Assembly (NCBI RefSeq): GCF_009764685.1
Contig: NZ_VHLM01000029.1
Location: forward strand, 1-34,028
DNA from: Flavobacterium sp. I-STPP5a
GTDB lineage: Bacteria > Bacteroidota > Bacteroidia > Flavobacteriales > Flavobacteriaceae
Length of the DNA: 34,028 bases
Reading direction: 5' to 3'
Part shown: positions 17,214 through 26,501 of the stretch, piece after piece
How positions within the stretch are numbered: position 1 is the stretch's first letter
Layout: the number at the start of each line of letters is the position of its first letter
Position numbers and translations under genes: made by a program
The notes under the pieces: model-generated
What the model was told of the DNA's origin: nothing
Databases searched by the model: none
Seen by the model: only the letters and a program-made list of their open reading frames with translations

Positions 17214-19817
17214 TCACTTAACAATTATTTTTACAACTTCATAAGATGTTGTGGAGCTGATTATTTTACTAAAATAGATACCCGCAGTCAAACTTGATTT
17301 AGAAATCCCAACTTCATTATTTCCTACTTGTGTATCGTGGTACAACGTTTTTATGAGCTTACCGTTTACATTATAAATCTCTATGGCAACCCTTTCTGCA
17401 TCCTTTGCTGTAAAACGCAGTTTTGAATTTTCATCAATTGGATTTGGAGATATCGACACTTTGTTTCCTTGATAGCCTGAATCAAAATCAGCCGTATTCA
17501 GTGTAAGATTTTTTGAAAACTGTATGGTTTGCAAATCCATTTCCTTAATGGTTGCTTTTCCATCAAGAGCAGTCATTTTAAACACTATTGTTTTAATATC
17601 ATTTAACACCAATGGATTTCCTGTACTAGATGCAAACGCTGCAAATGGAATTGCAAAATCTTGTAAATCGTTTGTAAGCGTAATTGTTGTTTTGTACTGT
17701 TGCTCCCAGTTTGCAATACTATTTTTTACAAAAACTATTTCTAGTACACCCGTTCCTTTTCCTCGAAGATGCAAACTTTTATAAGTTGATAAATCTACTG
17801 CTTTAAACCTAGGAGTTAGCGCTCTGTAAGCTGAAACATAATCTGTAGTGGTAGCTGTAAGGCTTATATTGCGCTCTACAGGAAAACTTCCAGCATCATA
17901 CTCTCGTGTATTTACGCCTACAATATAATTAGTTACGGTCGTTGTACTTGCTGGTGCGTCAATTCCCCAAGGTCCATCAGACAAGAATAAATCATCTGGA
18001 GTGGCAACCCCATCCCCTATTCTAAATCCGATATCAAACAAATTACCCGTTGGCACCACAATATCCGTTACATATTTTTTATTCAAATTAATAGAACTGT
18101 TTATTTTTTGCTCAGTACTGGTTTCTGTTTTTCTCAAACCTCCATCAAAAGTTACGGCGCTTGTAGCATTTGTATTGATAACTTGTAACTCCAAGTTTCC
18201 GTTGCTATATCTTCCTTTTTTGACGAAAACTGTTGGTGGCTCTGATAAGGTATAACCAATAATTGGTTTTTGTTTTTGAATTAAATTAACAACTTCTTGC
18301 CCTATTTTAAACAAATCATCGATTGAATTTGTCCAAATTTGAAAATTATAAAAGCCAATATTCTTTTCATATTTATCAAGATTCCAATGGCTTTCTAGCG
18401 CATAATTCGCATCTGTATTTACTTTCTTAGCCGAAAAACTCAATACATACTCAATACTATTATCTGCATTTTTTATAATCGTTTTGATAAAAGGCTGCTC
18501 GTTAATTTCTATAGTTGATACTGAAAGAATTTGTGCTCCTAACAATCTATCGCAAATAAACTTAGTATGTTCATACACGCCATTATTTGTTTTCAAGGCG
18601 AGAATAGAGGCAATTGTTTTATTATTTTTAATGTAATCTACTGAGTATACTTCGGATGCATTGGTAATAGAAAGTAAATCTGTAGGAGTAGACTCTACTA
18701 CTGATTGCTCATTAATAACACCAAATGGAATAAAATCTTTGAGTACTGTACCCGATGCCTTTCTAGAAAATAAACTTGGTTTTGTAACTTTTCTTGCTGT
18801 TGAAAAATCAAACTTATACGCTGTTTTTACTCTATTAAAATTTCGTTTGTTAATTTGTTCTGCCAATCTATTGTTACTCTCTAGTCCGCCCTCATTAGCT
18901 CCAGAAATTGAAGCGTTATAAACAGGACAACTAGCATATCCTGAACAAGATGGATCATCGCAATCAATCAAATTATCGCCATCATCATCAATCCCGTTAT
19001 CGCAAATTTCTTGCGGTACTGGAGCAGTTGGGCATCGTGCTCCATCATTACTTGAACTTGATGGACCAAAGGCAAATAAATTAGAATTCATCCCAATTAC
19101 ACCATCTAAATCTTTAACATCACGGATCACATAAACGGTCCCTGTTTGATTAGCAGACACATAAAAACTTCCTGCTAAATCAAAATATACAGCTCCATAG
19201 GTATAATTATTACCTAACATTGCCGGTACAACTCCTAAATTTGTAACTACTCCATTTAATGGATTAACACGATACAAAATATTAGTAGCTTGTTCCACAG
19301 TATATAAATTACCGTCAACAGCATTGAAAGCCCAATCGTGAACATTGATGCCTTGTGATAATACAAAAGAACCTAAATACTGCAAATAAGATTGTGAGGC
19401 TGGATCCAAATCAATTTTGTAATAGGTACTCCCACCAGATTTAAAAAAATAAATACCATCTGGACTCACATCACCTACAAATCTACTCGCATCAGGTAAT
19501 GCGCTAATGGTGTAAATGGTGGTGTTAAAATTTTTACCAATCCTAACTATAGATTTAGAAGGAGAGGTTAAATAGCCCCAAATATATCCATCCTTAGCAT
19601 TATAACCTGCTCCATTTATACTTCCAGTTGTAATATTTTGTGCTACCGAAATAGAATTACCAGATGCTAAGTCAATTGCAAAAATATCATTGCCTTGAAA
19701 TAAGTAGGCATTAAAATCACAATTAAAAGGTATGTCTTGTGCACTAAATTTAATAGTAAAAAGTAGCAAAAACAATAAAAATCCTCTTGATACTTGACGA
19801 TGTATAATTTTAGTCAT
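17214..19817 (-). CDS. T9SS-secreted multidomain protein
   Basis: An 867-aa secreted protein. The signal peptide GFLLFLLLFTIKFSAQ ends near residue 26. Residues about 30-265 are a repetitive beta-propeller-like region of the DUF6923 type (DIFAIDLASGNSISVA, GDVSPDGIYFF, NLYTVEQATNILYRVNPLNG). An Asp-rich CDNGIDDDGDNLIDCDDPSC segment near 272-291 looks like a calcium-binding loop. The middle region has beta-sandwich character. The last about 80 residues form a type A T9SS sorting domain: KVSISPNPIDENSKLRF, VAIEIYNVNGKLIKTL, LTAGIYFSKI and a basic end. It should be exported by Sec, then moved by T9SS to the surface or medium. A perfect inverted repeat sits in its 5' region. Confidence 0.88.
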   Translation of the reverse strand: MTKIIHRQVSRGFLLFLLLFTIKFSAQDIPFNCDFNAYLFQGNDIFAIDLASGNSISVAQNITTGSINGAGYNAKDGYIWGYLTSPSKSIVRIGKNFNTTIYTISALPDASRFVGDVSPDGIYFFKSGGSTYYKIDLDPASQSYLQYLGSFVLSQGINVHDWAFNAVDGNLYTVEQATNILYRVNPLNGVVTNLGVVPAMLGNNYTYGAVYFDLAGSFYVSANQTGTVYVIRDVKDLDGVIGMNSNLFAFGPSSSSNDGARCPTAPVPQEICDNGIDDDGDNLIDCDDPSCSGYASCPVYNASISGANEGGLESNNRLAEQINKRNFNRVKTAYKFDFSTARKVTKPSLFSRKASGTVLKDFIPFGVINEQSVVESTPTDLLSITNASEVYSVDYIKNNKTIASILALKTNNGVYEHTKFICDRLLGAQILSVSTIEINEQPFIKTIIKNADNSIEYVLSFSAKKVNTDANYALESHWNLDKYEKNIGFYNFQIWTNSIDDLFKIGQEVVNLIQKQKPIIGYTLSEPPTVFVKKGRYSNGNLELQVINTNATSAVTFDGGLRKTETSTEQKINSSINLNKKYVTDIVVPTGNLFDIGFRIGDGVATPDDLFLSDGPWGIDAPASTTTVTNYIVGVNTREYDAGSFPVERNISLTATTTDYVSAYRALTPRFKAVDLSTYKSLHLRGKGTGVLEIVFVKNSIANWEQQYKTTITLTNDLQDFAIPFAAFASSTGNPLVLNDIKTIVFKMTALDGKATIKEMDLQTIQFSKNLTLNTADFDSGYQGNKVSISPNPIDENSKLRFTAKDAERVAIEIYNVNGKLIKTLYHDTQVGNNEVGISKSSLTAGIYFSKIISSTTSYEVVKIIVK

Positions 19818-19837
19818 ATCTATTTCTTTTTAAGTAA

Positions 19838-19868
19838 TTAATATGTTAAAATTAGTTTAACATATTAA
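19838..19868. promoter_or_regulatory. Perfect 13-bp inverted repeat upstream of the T9SS-sorted gene
   Basis: TTAATATGTTAAA and TTTAACATATTAA separated by five bases (ATTAG). It lies 21 bases upstream of the ATG at 19817. No U-tract follows on either strand, so it is more like an operator or 5' leader hairpin than a terminator. Confidence 0.6.
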
Positions 19869-19910
19869 AGAAAAAAAAATATTTAGATATTATGGAGAGT
19901 AACTATCGAT

Positions 19911-19936
19911 GGATGGTCTTTTTCTATAGACCATCC
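19911..19936. other. Stem-loop downstream of the SDR gene
   Basis: GGATGGTCT and AGACCATCC form a 9-bp stem with an 8-base loop. An A12 run adjoins it on the plus strand, so on the minus strand the T-run precedes the hairpin instead of following it. It may end the SDR transcript, but it is not a canonical intrinsic terminator. Confidence 0.5.
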
Positions 19937-19962
19937 AAAAAAAAAAAAACATAAACTACTCT

Positions 19963-21516
19963 CTACCAAGCAATAGGATTGTAATCTTTCAAAAACTTCC
20001 CACACCAATGTTTACCGGTATTGATGCCGTCAAATAGCGGATCCATAACTCTTGCAGCACCATCTACAATATCCAGAGGAGGTTGAAAATCTTGTTCTTC
20101 CTGTTTTCTTTTGGCCAATTCAGCGGGATCTTCATCGGTAACCCAACCTGTATCCACTGCATTCATAAAAATTCCATCTTTTGCCAAAGTACCTGCAGCG
20201 GTGTGCGTTAACATGTTTAAAGCGGCTTTTGCCATATTGGTATGCGGATGACGATCTTCTTTGAAATCACGATAAAACTTGCCTTCCATGGCCGAAACAT
20301 TGATGATGTGTTTTTTGCCTGTGTTTTCTTTTTTCATCACTTCCGAAAGGCGGTTGCACAATACAAAAGGCGCTACGGAATTTACCAATTGCACTTCAAT
20401 CATTTCGGTAGTTTCTATTTGACCTAATTTTAATCGCCAACTGTTTGTTTTTCGTAAATCTACTTGCTGCAAATCAGCATCGAGTTCTCCTTCCGGGAAA
20501 ACTTCTTGTGCCACCAAGGCATTATCAAACGAATATGGAATCTGCGATAATTTGGCGGAAGCCCGCAACCCAATTCCAGGTTCTGGTCCGTGCCAAGTTA
20601 CAGGCATATTTTCTTGGGATGAAAAACCCGTGGTCAACACTTTCAATTCATCCAAACAATTGATATGATCCAGTAATAACTCCTGTGCCTGTTGTGGTAA
20701 AGAAGTAATGGAACGCTCCTCGTTTTCCATTAGATGCGTATAGAATCCGGCTGGACGTCTTACGGTTTGCGCCGCATTATTGATGAGAATATCCAATCGC
20801 TGGTATTTTTGCTCTATAAAATTGCAAAAAATCTCCACACTCGGAATGTGGCGCAAGTCTAAGCCGTGAATTTTCAATCGGTGCCCCCAATCCATAAAAT
20901 CTGGCTCATTAGAAAAACGCAAAGCCGAATCAACTGGGAAACGAGTGGTGGCAACAACGGTTGCGCCTCCCCGTAAAAGCATCAACGTAATGTGATAGCC
21001 TATTTTTAATCGAGAACCTGTAATTACGGCAACTTGTCCCGTTACATCGGCGGTTTGGAAACGTTTGGCATAATTAAAATCACCACAATCCGTGCACATG
21101 CTGTCATAAAAATGATGCATTTTAGTAAATTCTGTTTTACAAACGTAACAGTTTCTAGGAGTTTCTAATTCTAATTGTTCTTTGCTGGCCAGATCCGTGT
21201 AAGCCAACAATTTGGGCGCTACAAATACACTTGCTTCGCGCGCTGAGCGAATTCCAGTTTCTTTCCTTGCGGTTCTATCTTGCTTTTCTTTTTTACGTTT
21301 GGCAACTAATTTTCCATCTTTCTTGCGTCGGGAAAACTCGTCCCGATCTGGGCGAGAAAATTGACCTGCAGCTTTAATTAAAGCCGTTCGCTGTTCTTTT
21401 GGAATGTCAAATATTTGGTCGGTATCAGTATTTAATTGCGCTAAAATAGCGATACATCGGTCAATTTCTTCAGAGCTTATGGCAGTTTTATGTTCTATTT
21501 GTTCCATCATTATCAT
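19963..21516 (-). CDS. Short-chain dehydrogenase/reductase-like protein with Cys4 zinc-type insert
   Basis: About 517 aa, roughly twice a normal SDR. The N-terminal about 120 residues are charged and helical. A CYVC ... CTDC pair of Cys-x-x-Cys motifs (residues about 123-144) suggests a zinc ribbon. A Rossmann domain follows: [20 protein letters not shown] in place of TGxxxGxG, then [15 protein letters not shown]. The NVSAMEGKF Ser strand is present, but where YxxxK is expected the sequence reads [12 protein letters not shown], with Thr in the Tyr position and the Lys retained. Catalysis is therefore uncertain. The ATGs at 21516, 21510 and 21507 are all possible starts; the TTG at 21531 is less likely. 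It is monocistronic. The function is not known to me. Confidence 0.8.
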   Translation of the reverse strand: MIMMEQIEHKTAISSEEIDRCIAILAQLNTDTDQIFDIPKEQRTALIKAAGQFSRPDRDEFSRRKKDGKLVAKRKKEKQDRTARKETGIRSAREASVFVAPKLLAYTDLASKEQLELETPRNCYVCKTEFTKMHHFYDSMCTDCGDFNYAKRFQTADVTGQVAVITGSRLKIGYHITLMLLRGGATVVATTRFPVDSALRFSNEPDFMDWGHRLKIHGLDLRHIPSVEIFCNFIEQKYQRLDILINNAAQTVRRPAGFYTHLMENEERSITSLPQQAQELLLDHINCLDELKVLTTGFSSQENMPVTWHGPEPGIGLRASAKLSQIPYSFDNALVAQEVFPEGELDADLQQVDLRKTNSWRLKLGQIETTEMIEVQLVNSVAPFVLCNRLSEVMKKENTGKKHIINVSAMEGKFYRDFKEDRHPHTNMAKAALNMLTHTAAGTLAKDGIFMNAVDTGWVTDEDPAELAKRKQEEQDFQPPLDIVDGAARVMDPLFDGINTGKHWCGKFLKDYNPIAW

Positions 21517-21553
21517 AAAAATGGATCTCAATTTAGTGTAAAATCCAAGGCCG

Positions 21554-21587
21554 CAAATATAGCCTTTTTAACGTCGGAAAGTTTCAA
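21554..21587 (-). promoter_or_regulatory. Promoter of the SDR-like gene
   Basis: On the minus strand, TTG (21587-21585), a 23-base spacer and TATATTTG (21561-21554), with the start codon about 40 bases downstream. Confidence 0.65.
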
Positions 21588-21633
21588 GGTAATATCGCAG
21601 GAAATTTTAGCGCGAAGATGCTAGTTTTGCATT

Positions 21634-21664
21634 TTGACTTTCGACTATTATCTTACTATCTTCG
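21634..21664 (+). promoter_or_regulatory. Promoter of the methyltransferase gene
   Basis: TTG (21634-21636), a 20-base spacer and TATCTTCG (21657-21664), a common variant of the -7 box. The leader to the ATG at 21784 is about 110 bases and contains a CACAAAGAGGCACGAAGC repeat-like segment of the kind scattered in flavobacterial intergenic DNA. Confidence 0.55.
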
Positions 21665-21783
21665 CACCTACGATGTTCTTTCACAAAGAGGCACGAAGCA
21701 CCGCAAAGAGATACAAAATTTTAGAAAAAACTGTGTCTATTTCTGTTTTATCTTTGAGAATTTCTATGTAACAAAAAAGTATT

Positions 21784-22563
21784 ATGCTGTTTCAAATCAA
21801 ATCCTATTTACAATTCCTTTGGCACTCGAAAAATGAGCATGCGGTGCATTCTCCATTTGTATTTAGTTTATTGACGAAATGTTTTTATGACAAAAATTCA
21901 AAACCCGAATATTCAATTTTAAGAAAATACAGAAACACGCTTTTAGCAAATAGTAATTCGATAGAAGTAACTGATTTTGGCGCAGGTTCGAAAGTTTTCA
22001 AATCGAATACAAGAGTCGTTGCAAAGATTGCGAGAACAGCAGGAATTTCTTCAAAACGAGCCGAATTATTATTCCGGATCACCAAATATTTTCAACCTGA
22101 AAGTATTTTAGAAATCGGAACTTCATTAGGATTAGCGACTTCGGCACTAGCTATGGCAAATCTAAAATCAAAAATCACAACGCTCGAAGGTTGTTCAAGT
22201 ACAATGGCAATTGCAAAAAGTCAATTTCAGGTATTCCATTTTGATAATGTAAATCCAATTGTAACAGAATTTAGTAATTATTTAAGTGACTTTCGGCCTT
22301 CCACTTTCGACTTTAAACTCATTTATTTCGATGGCAATCACTCTAAAAAAGCAACTTTAGATTATTTTGAAGCCTTGCTTCCAACTGTAACAAATGATGC
22401 GCTTTGGATATTCGATGATATTCATTGGTCGCCAGAAATGGAAGAGGCTTGGCAAATCATAAAAAACCATCCAAAAGTGACCGTAACAATTGATACGTTT
22501 CAATGGGGATTGGTATTTTTTAGAAGAGAACAACCCAAACAACATTTTATAATTAGATTATAA
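21784..22563 (+). CDS. Class I SAM-dependent methyltransferase
   Basis: A 259-aa protein with a Rossmann-like methyltransferase core: ESILEIGTSLGLATSALAMA (motif I, residues about 114-133), KITTLEG with the acidic residue that contacts SAM ribose, FKLIYFDGNHSKKATLDYFE resembling the metal-binding region of O-methyltransferases, and ALWIFDDIHWSPEM. The overall pattern is that of the class I O-methyltransferase 3 type. The N-terminal about 100 residues (FLWHSKNEHAVHSPFVFSLL) are specific to a Bacteroidota subgroup. The acceptor is unknown. It is transcribed alone and convergent with the lipoprotein gene. Confidence 0.87.
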   Translation: MLFQIKSYLQFLWHSKNEHAVHSPFVFSLLTKCFYDKNSKPEYSILRKYRNTLLANSNSIEVTDFGAGSKVFKSNTRVVAKIARTAGISSKRAELLFRITKYFQPESILEIGTSLGLATSALAMANLKSKITTLEGCSSTMAIAKSQFQVFHFDNVNPIVTEFSNYLSDFRPSTFDFKLIYFDGNHSKKATLDYFEALLPTVTNDALWIFDDIHWSPEMEEAWQIIKNHPKVTVTIDTFQWGLVFFRREQPKQHFIIRL

Positions 22564-22620
22564 AGCAAAAAAAAATGACAACCATTACTGATTGCCATTT
22601 CCTTTTGAATTAATACAACT

Positions 22621-23292
22621 TTATTCTTTAGCTCTTTTCATTTCTCCTGATTTTGCACCCATACGATTTAAGGTATACATTGGCGCAAATTTCAATTTCA
22701 AACCTGCAATTTTGTTATTATCTGCACTAGTAAGGCCTTCTTTTTCAACGGTATTTTTACGACTATCAAGTGCTTCATACATCAATTTTACTTCAACCCA
22801 ATCTTCACGAGAATAGGCATCTTTATTATTTTCAACAGTATCCACAAATTGTTGATATACACTTAAAATATTGTTTTTATTAACCCAAACAAAACTCATG
22901 TCCTCACCTACTTTTCCTTCTCCAAAAAGCGTATTACGCATTTGTTGTTTTGGATTTACAGGTATAGCAGCAAGTGCTTCGGCTCTCATTTTTTCAAGGT
23001 TCGCTTTCATCGCTTCATACTTTGTTCTACTTGCCTCAATACGCGCTTTAGCTTCAGCGTCATCAGCCATATCAGCAAGAGCAATCTCAGCCTCTGCGCT
23101 TTTTAATTTAAACTCAGATTCTATTTCCATCCAGTTGTCCTTTGTATCCTCTGCAGCTACATTACTCAAAGAGTCTACATACATTACATAATTGTCTACT
23201 TTACCTTTAGCTTGTTCTGTTTTTTCATCTTTACAAGCTGTAAATCCTATTGCAATTACAGCAAGTCCTAATACTAGTTTTGTATTTTTCAT
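22621..23292 (-). CDS. Coiled-coil lipoprotein of unknown function
   Basis: A 223-aa lipoprotein. The signal ends in the lipobox GFTAC with Cys at residue 20, followed by acidic and basic residues (KDEKTEQ). The rest is mostly helical and rich in Ala, Lys and Glu (AEAEIALADMADDAEAKARI, TKYEAMKANLEKMRAEALAA). It should be anchored in the periplasmic or outer membrane leaflet. It resembles the DUF6565-type lipoproteins of Flavobacteria by general build; the role is unknown. It has a clear promoter and a 25-30 base leader. Confidence 0.82.
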   Translation of the reverse strand: MKNTKLVLGLAVIAIGFTACKDEKTEQAKGKVDNYVMYVDSLSNVAAEDTKDNWMEIESEFKLKSAEAEIALADMADDAEAKARIEASRTKYEAMKANLEKMRAEALAAIPVNPKQQMRNTLFGEGKVGEDMSFVWVNKNNILSVYQQFVDTVENNKDAYSREDWVEVKLMYEALDSRKNTVEKEGLTSADNNKIAGLKLKFAPMYTLNRMGAKSGEMKRAKE

Positions 23293-23321
23293 TTTTTTAT
23301 GTTTTAGTGGTTAATACGTAA

Positions 23322-23351
23322 CAAATGTATATGCAAACCTTTCATTTTCAA
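23322..23351 (-). promoter_or_regulatory. Promoter of the lipoprotein gene
   Basis: On the minus strand, TTG (23351-23349), a 19-base spacer and TACATTTG (23329-23322). The rest of the gap to 23667 holds the 5' region of the ABC gene, where I see only a weak TACCTTTA box. Confidence 0.7.
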
Positions 23352-23667
23352 TTTAAAACAAAAAATTATGCAACTAATTACTATAATTGTGCAAAACTGA
23401 CTAAAACAATGAGAATGCTTTACAAACAGTAATTTATAGAGATTGTCTTGCAAAGTTTTAGCTAAGGATTTCATGTCAATGAATGAGATACTGATTCCAG
23501 CATTTAGACTTCCTAATTTATGAAAACGAAAACCAAATCAAATTACTAGACCAATACTGTAACAAATAAAAAAAACTGCTACTTATTACTCAAATAAAAC
23601 TTTTATACCTTTATATCTCAACTTAACAGCATCTTTCAGGTAACGAAAGAATAAAATTTAATAAAGA

Positions 23668-24354
23668 ATGGCAAACCCACTAATTCAGATCACCGATATT
23701 AAGCGAAATTTTGTTCTAGGAAATGAAATTGTATATGTACTTAAAGGAATTAATTTACAAATCAATAAAGGAGAATATGTTGCATTAATGGGACCTTCAG
23801 GATCAGGTAAATCTACTTTAATGAATTTATTAGGCTGTCTTGACACCCCTACATCTGGAAATTATATTCTTAACGGAAAAGATGTGAGCCAAATGCGTGA
23901 TGATGAACTAGCCGAAATTAGAAATAAAGAAATAGGTTTTGTGTTTCAAACTTTTAATCTATTACCAAGAACGACTGCCTTAGACAATGTAGCCTTGCCT
24001 ATGATTTATGCTGGTTTTTCAAAATCAGAAAGAAATAAGCGTGCCACCGAAGTACTGGAACAAGTAAACCTTTCTGATAGAATGGACCACCAACCCAATC
24101 AGCTTTCTGGAGGTCAAAGACAGCGTGTGGCCATTGCAAGAGCATTGGTAAACAAACCTTCTATTATTCTTGCTGATGAGCCTACAGGAAACTTAGATAG
24201 TAAAACCTCTGTAGAAATCATGAAGCTTTTTGGCGATATTCACGCACAAGGAAACACCGTAATATTAGTAACGCACGAAGAGGAAATTGCTGCTTATGCA
24301 CACCGTGTCATTCGTTTGCGTGATGGTCTTATAGAAAGTGATGTATCAAAGTAA
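23668..24354 (+). CDS. ABC transporter ATP-binding protein, LolD/MacB type
   Basis: A 228-aa nucleotide-binding subunit with Walker [10 protein letters not shown] (residues about 43-51), Q-loop [20 protein letters not shown], signature [20 protein letters not shown], Walker [14 protein letters not shown] and switch His in ILVTHEEE. The [11 protein letters not shown] region and length match the MacB/LolD/FtsE-like exporter group, whose permeases have four transmembrane segments and a large periplasmic domain. No permease gene is adjacent, so the partner must lie elsewhere. It energises lipoprotein or efflux-type mechanotransmission at the inner membrane, by family inference. Confidence 0.9.
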   Translation: MANPLIQITDIKRNFVLGNEIVYVLKGINLQINKGEYVALMGPSGSGKSTLMNLLGCLDTPTSGNYILNGKDVSQMRDDELAEIRNKEIGFVFQTFNLLPRTTALDNVALPMIYAGFSKSERNKRATEVLEQVNLSDRMDHQPNQLSGGQRQRVAIARALVNKPSIILADEPTGNLDSKTSVEIMKLFGDIHAQGNTVILVTHEEEIAAYAHRVIRLRDGLIESDVSK

Positions 24355-24564
24355 TCCGTATTCTGTTGCAGTTTACAGTTTTATTCAATAAAAAGTAGGT
24401 CCTTACCAAACAATGATCCAGTATTATTTTGACAGTAATTTTTAGAAAAAAACTTAAATTCAACTACAGTAAAACGAATTAGAAATTCCCCTACGAGTGC
24501 TAATCTAGAGTAGAAAAATATAATTTTAATTTCTTTTTAAAGCACTGCATAAACTTCCCCATAC

Positions 24565-25422
24565 ATGAAAATCGCTTTACTAACCTGCGAAAAACTTCCT
24601 GATTTAAATCCTGAAGATCAAAAACTAATTCCAGCACTGGCACAATATAACATTCAGGCTATAGCTGCAGTTTGGGATGATGCTAACATCAATTGGTCAC
24701 AATTTGACTGCTTGGTATTTAGAAATACCTGGGACTATTTTGAGAAAGAACAAGCGTTTATACTTTGGCTTGACCAGATTAAAAAATTAGGCGTAAAAAC
24801 ACTAAACACCATTGATACGGTAAAAAATAACATCCATAAATTTTATTTAAAAGAGCTAGAGCAAAAGGGAATTCCCATCATTAAAACTCTATTTATTGAC
24901 AAAACCCAACAGCTGGATTTAAACAAACTTATACCAAATCACTGGAATAAAGCAGTCATAAAACCCGCTTTTTCGGCAGGATCTTATCTCACCGAAGTGT
25001 TTGACAGAACACAAATTCAAGCGATAAACAATCAATATCAATCTATAGCTGCCAGTAAAGAATTGCTGCTTCAGGAATTCATGCCAGAGATTCAAACATT
25101 AGGTGAAACATCATTCATTTTCTTTGACAAGAAATTCTCTCATGCTGTGAATAAAAAACCCGTTTCTGGTGATTTTAGAGTACAATCACTATACGGAGGA
25201 AAGTACACGCTGGTAGAACCATCAGCAGAACTCATCCAAAAAGCACAAAAAGTAGTCAACACTTTTCAAGAAGATTTACTATATGCCCGCGTTGATGGAA
25301 TCGTCATTGAAGAGGTACTTTATTTGATGGAAATAGAATGCATAGAACCTGATTTATATTTTAACTTAAGTGCTAATTCATTAGACCAATTTGTTCCAGC
25401 ATTAATAAAATTAATAGCTTAA
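24565..25422 (+). CDS. ATP-grasp domain ligase, glutathione-synthetase-like
   Basis: A 285-aa soluble protein with an N-terminal pre-ATP-grasp region (DCLVFRNTWDYFEKEQAF) and an ATP-grasp core: KAVIKPAFSAGSYLTEVF near residue 135 with the nucleotide-binding Lys, LLLQEFMPEIQTLGETSFIF, and a C-terminal metal site LYARVDGIVIEE ... LMEIECIEPDLYF. It is closest to the small ATP-grasp group that includes the D-cycloserine ligase DcsG and RimK/glutathione synthetase relatives. It should form an amide or cyclised bond using ATP; the substrate is unknown. It lies 33 bases upstream of the cobalamin adenosyltransferase gene on the same strand and is likely co-transcribed. Confidence 0.82.
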   Translation: MKIALLTCEKLPDLNPEDQKLIPALAQYNIQAIAAVWDDANINWSQFDCLVFRNTWDYFEKEQAFILWLDQIKKLGVKTLNTIDTVKNNIHKFYLKELEQKGIPIIKTLFIDKTQQLDLNKLIPNHWNKAVIKPAFSAGSYLTEVFDRTQIQAINNQYQSIAASKELLLQEFMPEIQTLGETSFIFFDKKFSHAVNKKPVSGDFRVQSLYGGKYTLVEPSAELIQKAQKVVNTFQEDLLYARVDGIVIEEVLYLMEIECIEPDLYFNLSANSLDQFVPALIKLIA

Positions 25423-25455
25423 ATTTGTTTTTTTTATAAAACTAAGATATCATTA

Positions 25456-26025
25456 ATGAAAGTATATACAAAAACTGGCGATAAAGGTACTACAGCCCTT
25501 TTTGGCGGTACACGAGTAGCCAAAGATCATGCTCGTATAGAAAGTTACGGAACTGTTGACGAATTGAACTCTCACATAGGTCTTATTCGGGACCAAGATA
25601 TCAATGCGCATTACAAAGATATATTGATAGAAATTCAAGACCGTCTTTTTACAGTAGGAGCCATTCTTGCTACTCCGCCAGAAAAAGAAGTTAAGAAAAA
25701 CGGCGACTTGCGTTTGCAAAATTTAGGCATTATTGAAACGGATATTGAATTATTAGAAAATGAAATAGATGCTATGGAAGAAGCTCTACCACCAATGACA
25801 CATTTTGTATTGCCTGGTGGTCATACCACTGTGTCATATTGTCATATTGCACGCTGTGTATGCCGAAGAGCAGAGCGCCTAGCCGTACATTTAAGTCATG
25901 ATGAACCCGTTGTTGAAATCGCAATTAAGTACTTAAACCGACTTTCTGACTACCTTTTTGTGTTGGCACGAAAGTTGTCCTACGACTTAAAAGCGGATGA
26001 AGTTCAATGGATTCCTAGAAAATAG
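25456..26025 (+). CDS. PduO-type cob(I)alamin adenosyltransferase
   Basis: A 189-aa enzyme that transfers adenosyl from ATP to cob(I)alamin, making coenzyme B12. Diagnostic features are the N-terminal ATP loop YTKTGDKGTTALFGG (residues about 4-18), SYGTVDELNSHIG, and the C-terminal helix HIARCVCRRAERLAVHL with the conserved Arg cluster, followed by KYLNRLSDYLFVLAR. Length is normal for the family, which forms trimers in the cytoplasm. It follows the ATP-grasp gene by 33 bases. No B12 riboswitch is seen upstream. Confidence 0.93.
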   Translation: MKVYTKTGDKGTTALFGGTRVAKDHARIESYGTVDELNSHIGLIRDQDINAHYKDILIEIQDRLFTVGAILATPPEKEVKKNGDLRLQNLGIIETDIELLENEIDAMEEALPPMTHFVLPGGHTTVSYCHIARCVCRRAERLAVHLSHDEPVVEIAIKYLNRLSDYLFVLARKLSYDLKADEVQWIPRK

Positions 26026-26065
26026 TATTCAGCTAGCAGTGTGCAGTCTCAGTTTGCAGTTTTAT

Positions 26066-26096
26066 ACTGATCACTGAAGACTGATCACTGAAGACT
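26066..26096 (+). repeat. 14-bp tandem duplication
   Basis: ACTGATCACTGAAG occurs twice in direct succession, followed by ACT of a third start. It lies in the 3' flank of the adenosyltransferase gene. Confidence 0.9.
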
Positions 26097-26142
26097 AAAA
26101 ATAAACGTTCTTAACTTTAACTAAAAATAAATCGTTTTTTAC

Positions 26143-26172
26143 TTGTATTTTTCAGTAAAAAATTTATTTTTG
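26143..26172 (+). promoter_or_regulatory. Promoter of the DUF2795 gene
   Basis: TTG (26143-26145), a 19-base spacer and TATTTTTG (26165-26172). The ATG follows 22 bases later. Confidence 0.7.
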
Positions 26173-26194
26173 CACAAAACTAAATCGACAACAG

Positions 26195-26416
26195 ATGTAT
26201 TGGACATTAGAATTAGCATCGTATTTAAGTGATGCACCATGGCCTGCTAACAAAGACGAACTTATTGACTACGCTATTAGAGCTGGAGCTCCATTAGAAG
26301 TAGTAGAAAACCTTCAATCTATTGAGGATGAAGGCGAGATATATGAATCAATGGAAGAAATATGGCCAGATTATCCCACAGACGAAGATTATCTTTGGAA
26401 TGAGGATGAATATTAA
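26195..26416 (+). CDS. DUF2795 small acidic protein
   Basis: A 73-aa strongly acidic protein: LASYLSDAPWPANKDELIDY, then a C-terminal Glu/Asp-rich and Trp-containing tail. It matches the DUF2795 pattern (a short helical domain in which WPANK-ELI-YA is conserved) and is a common small protein in Bacteroidota. No function is assigned. It has its own promoter and a terminator before secA, so it is a separate transcript although the two sit 85 bases apart. Confidence 0.85.
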   Translation: MYWTLELASYLSDAPWPANKDELIDYAIRAGAPLEVVENLQSIEDEGEIYESMEEIWPDYPTDEDYLWNEDEY

Positions 26417-26431
26417 AAAGCAAACCAATTA

Positions 26432-26458
26432 AAAAGTCTCAAAAGAGGCTTTTTTTTG
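26432..26458 (+). terminator. Intrinsic terminator between DUF2795 and secA
   Basis: AAGTCTC and GAGGCTT (one G-T pair) around AAAA, followed by an eight-base T-run. Some read-through into secA is possible because no strong separate secA promoter is evident. Confidence 0.75.
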
Positions 26459-26501
26459 GTTTAAATTTACAGAAATACACAATTAGAAATATAAAAATAT
26501 C

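Noticed and set aside
21618..21836. Open frame before the methyltransferase
   Set aside because: It overlaps the promoter region and the methyltransferase start in another frame and has no recognisable features.
25429..25456. Cobalamin riboswitch before the adenosyltransferase
   Set aside because: The gap is only 33 bases and no B12-box-like sequence is present there or before the ATP-grasp gene.
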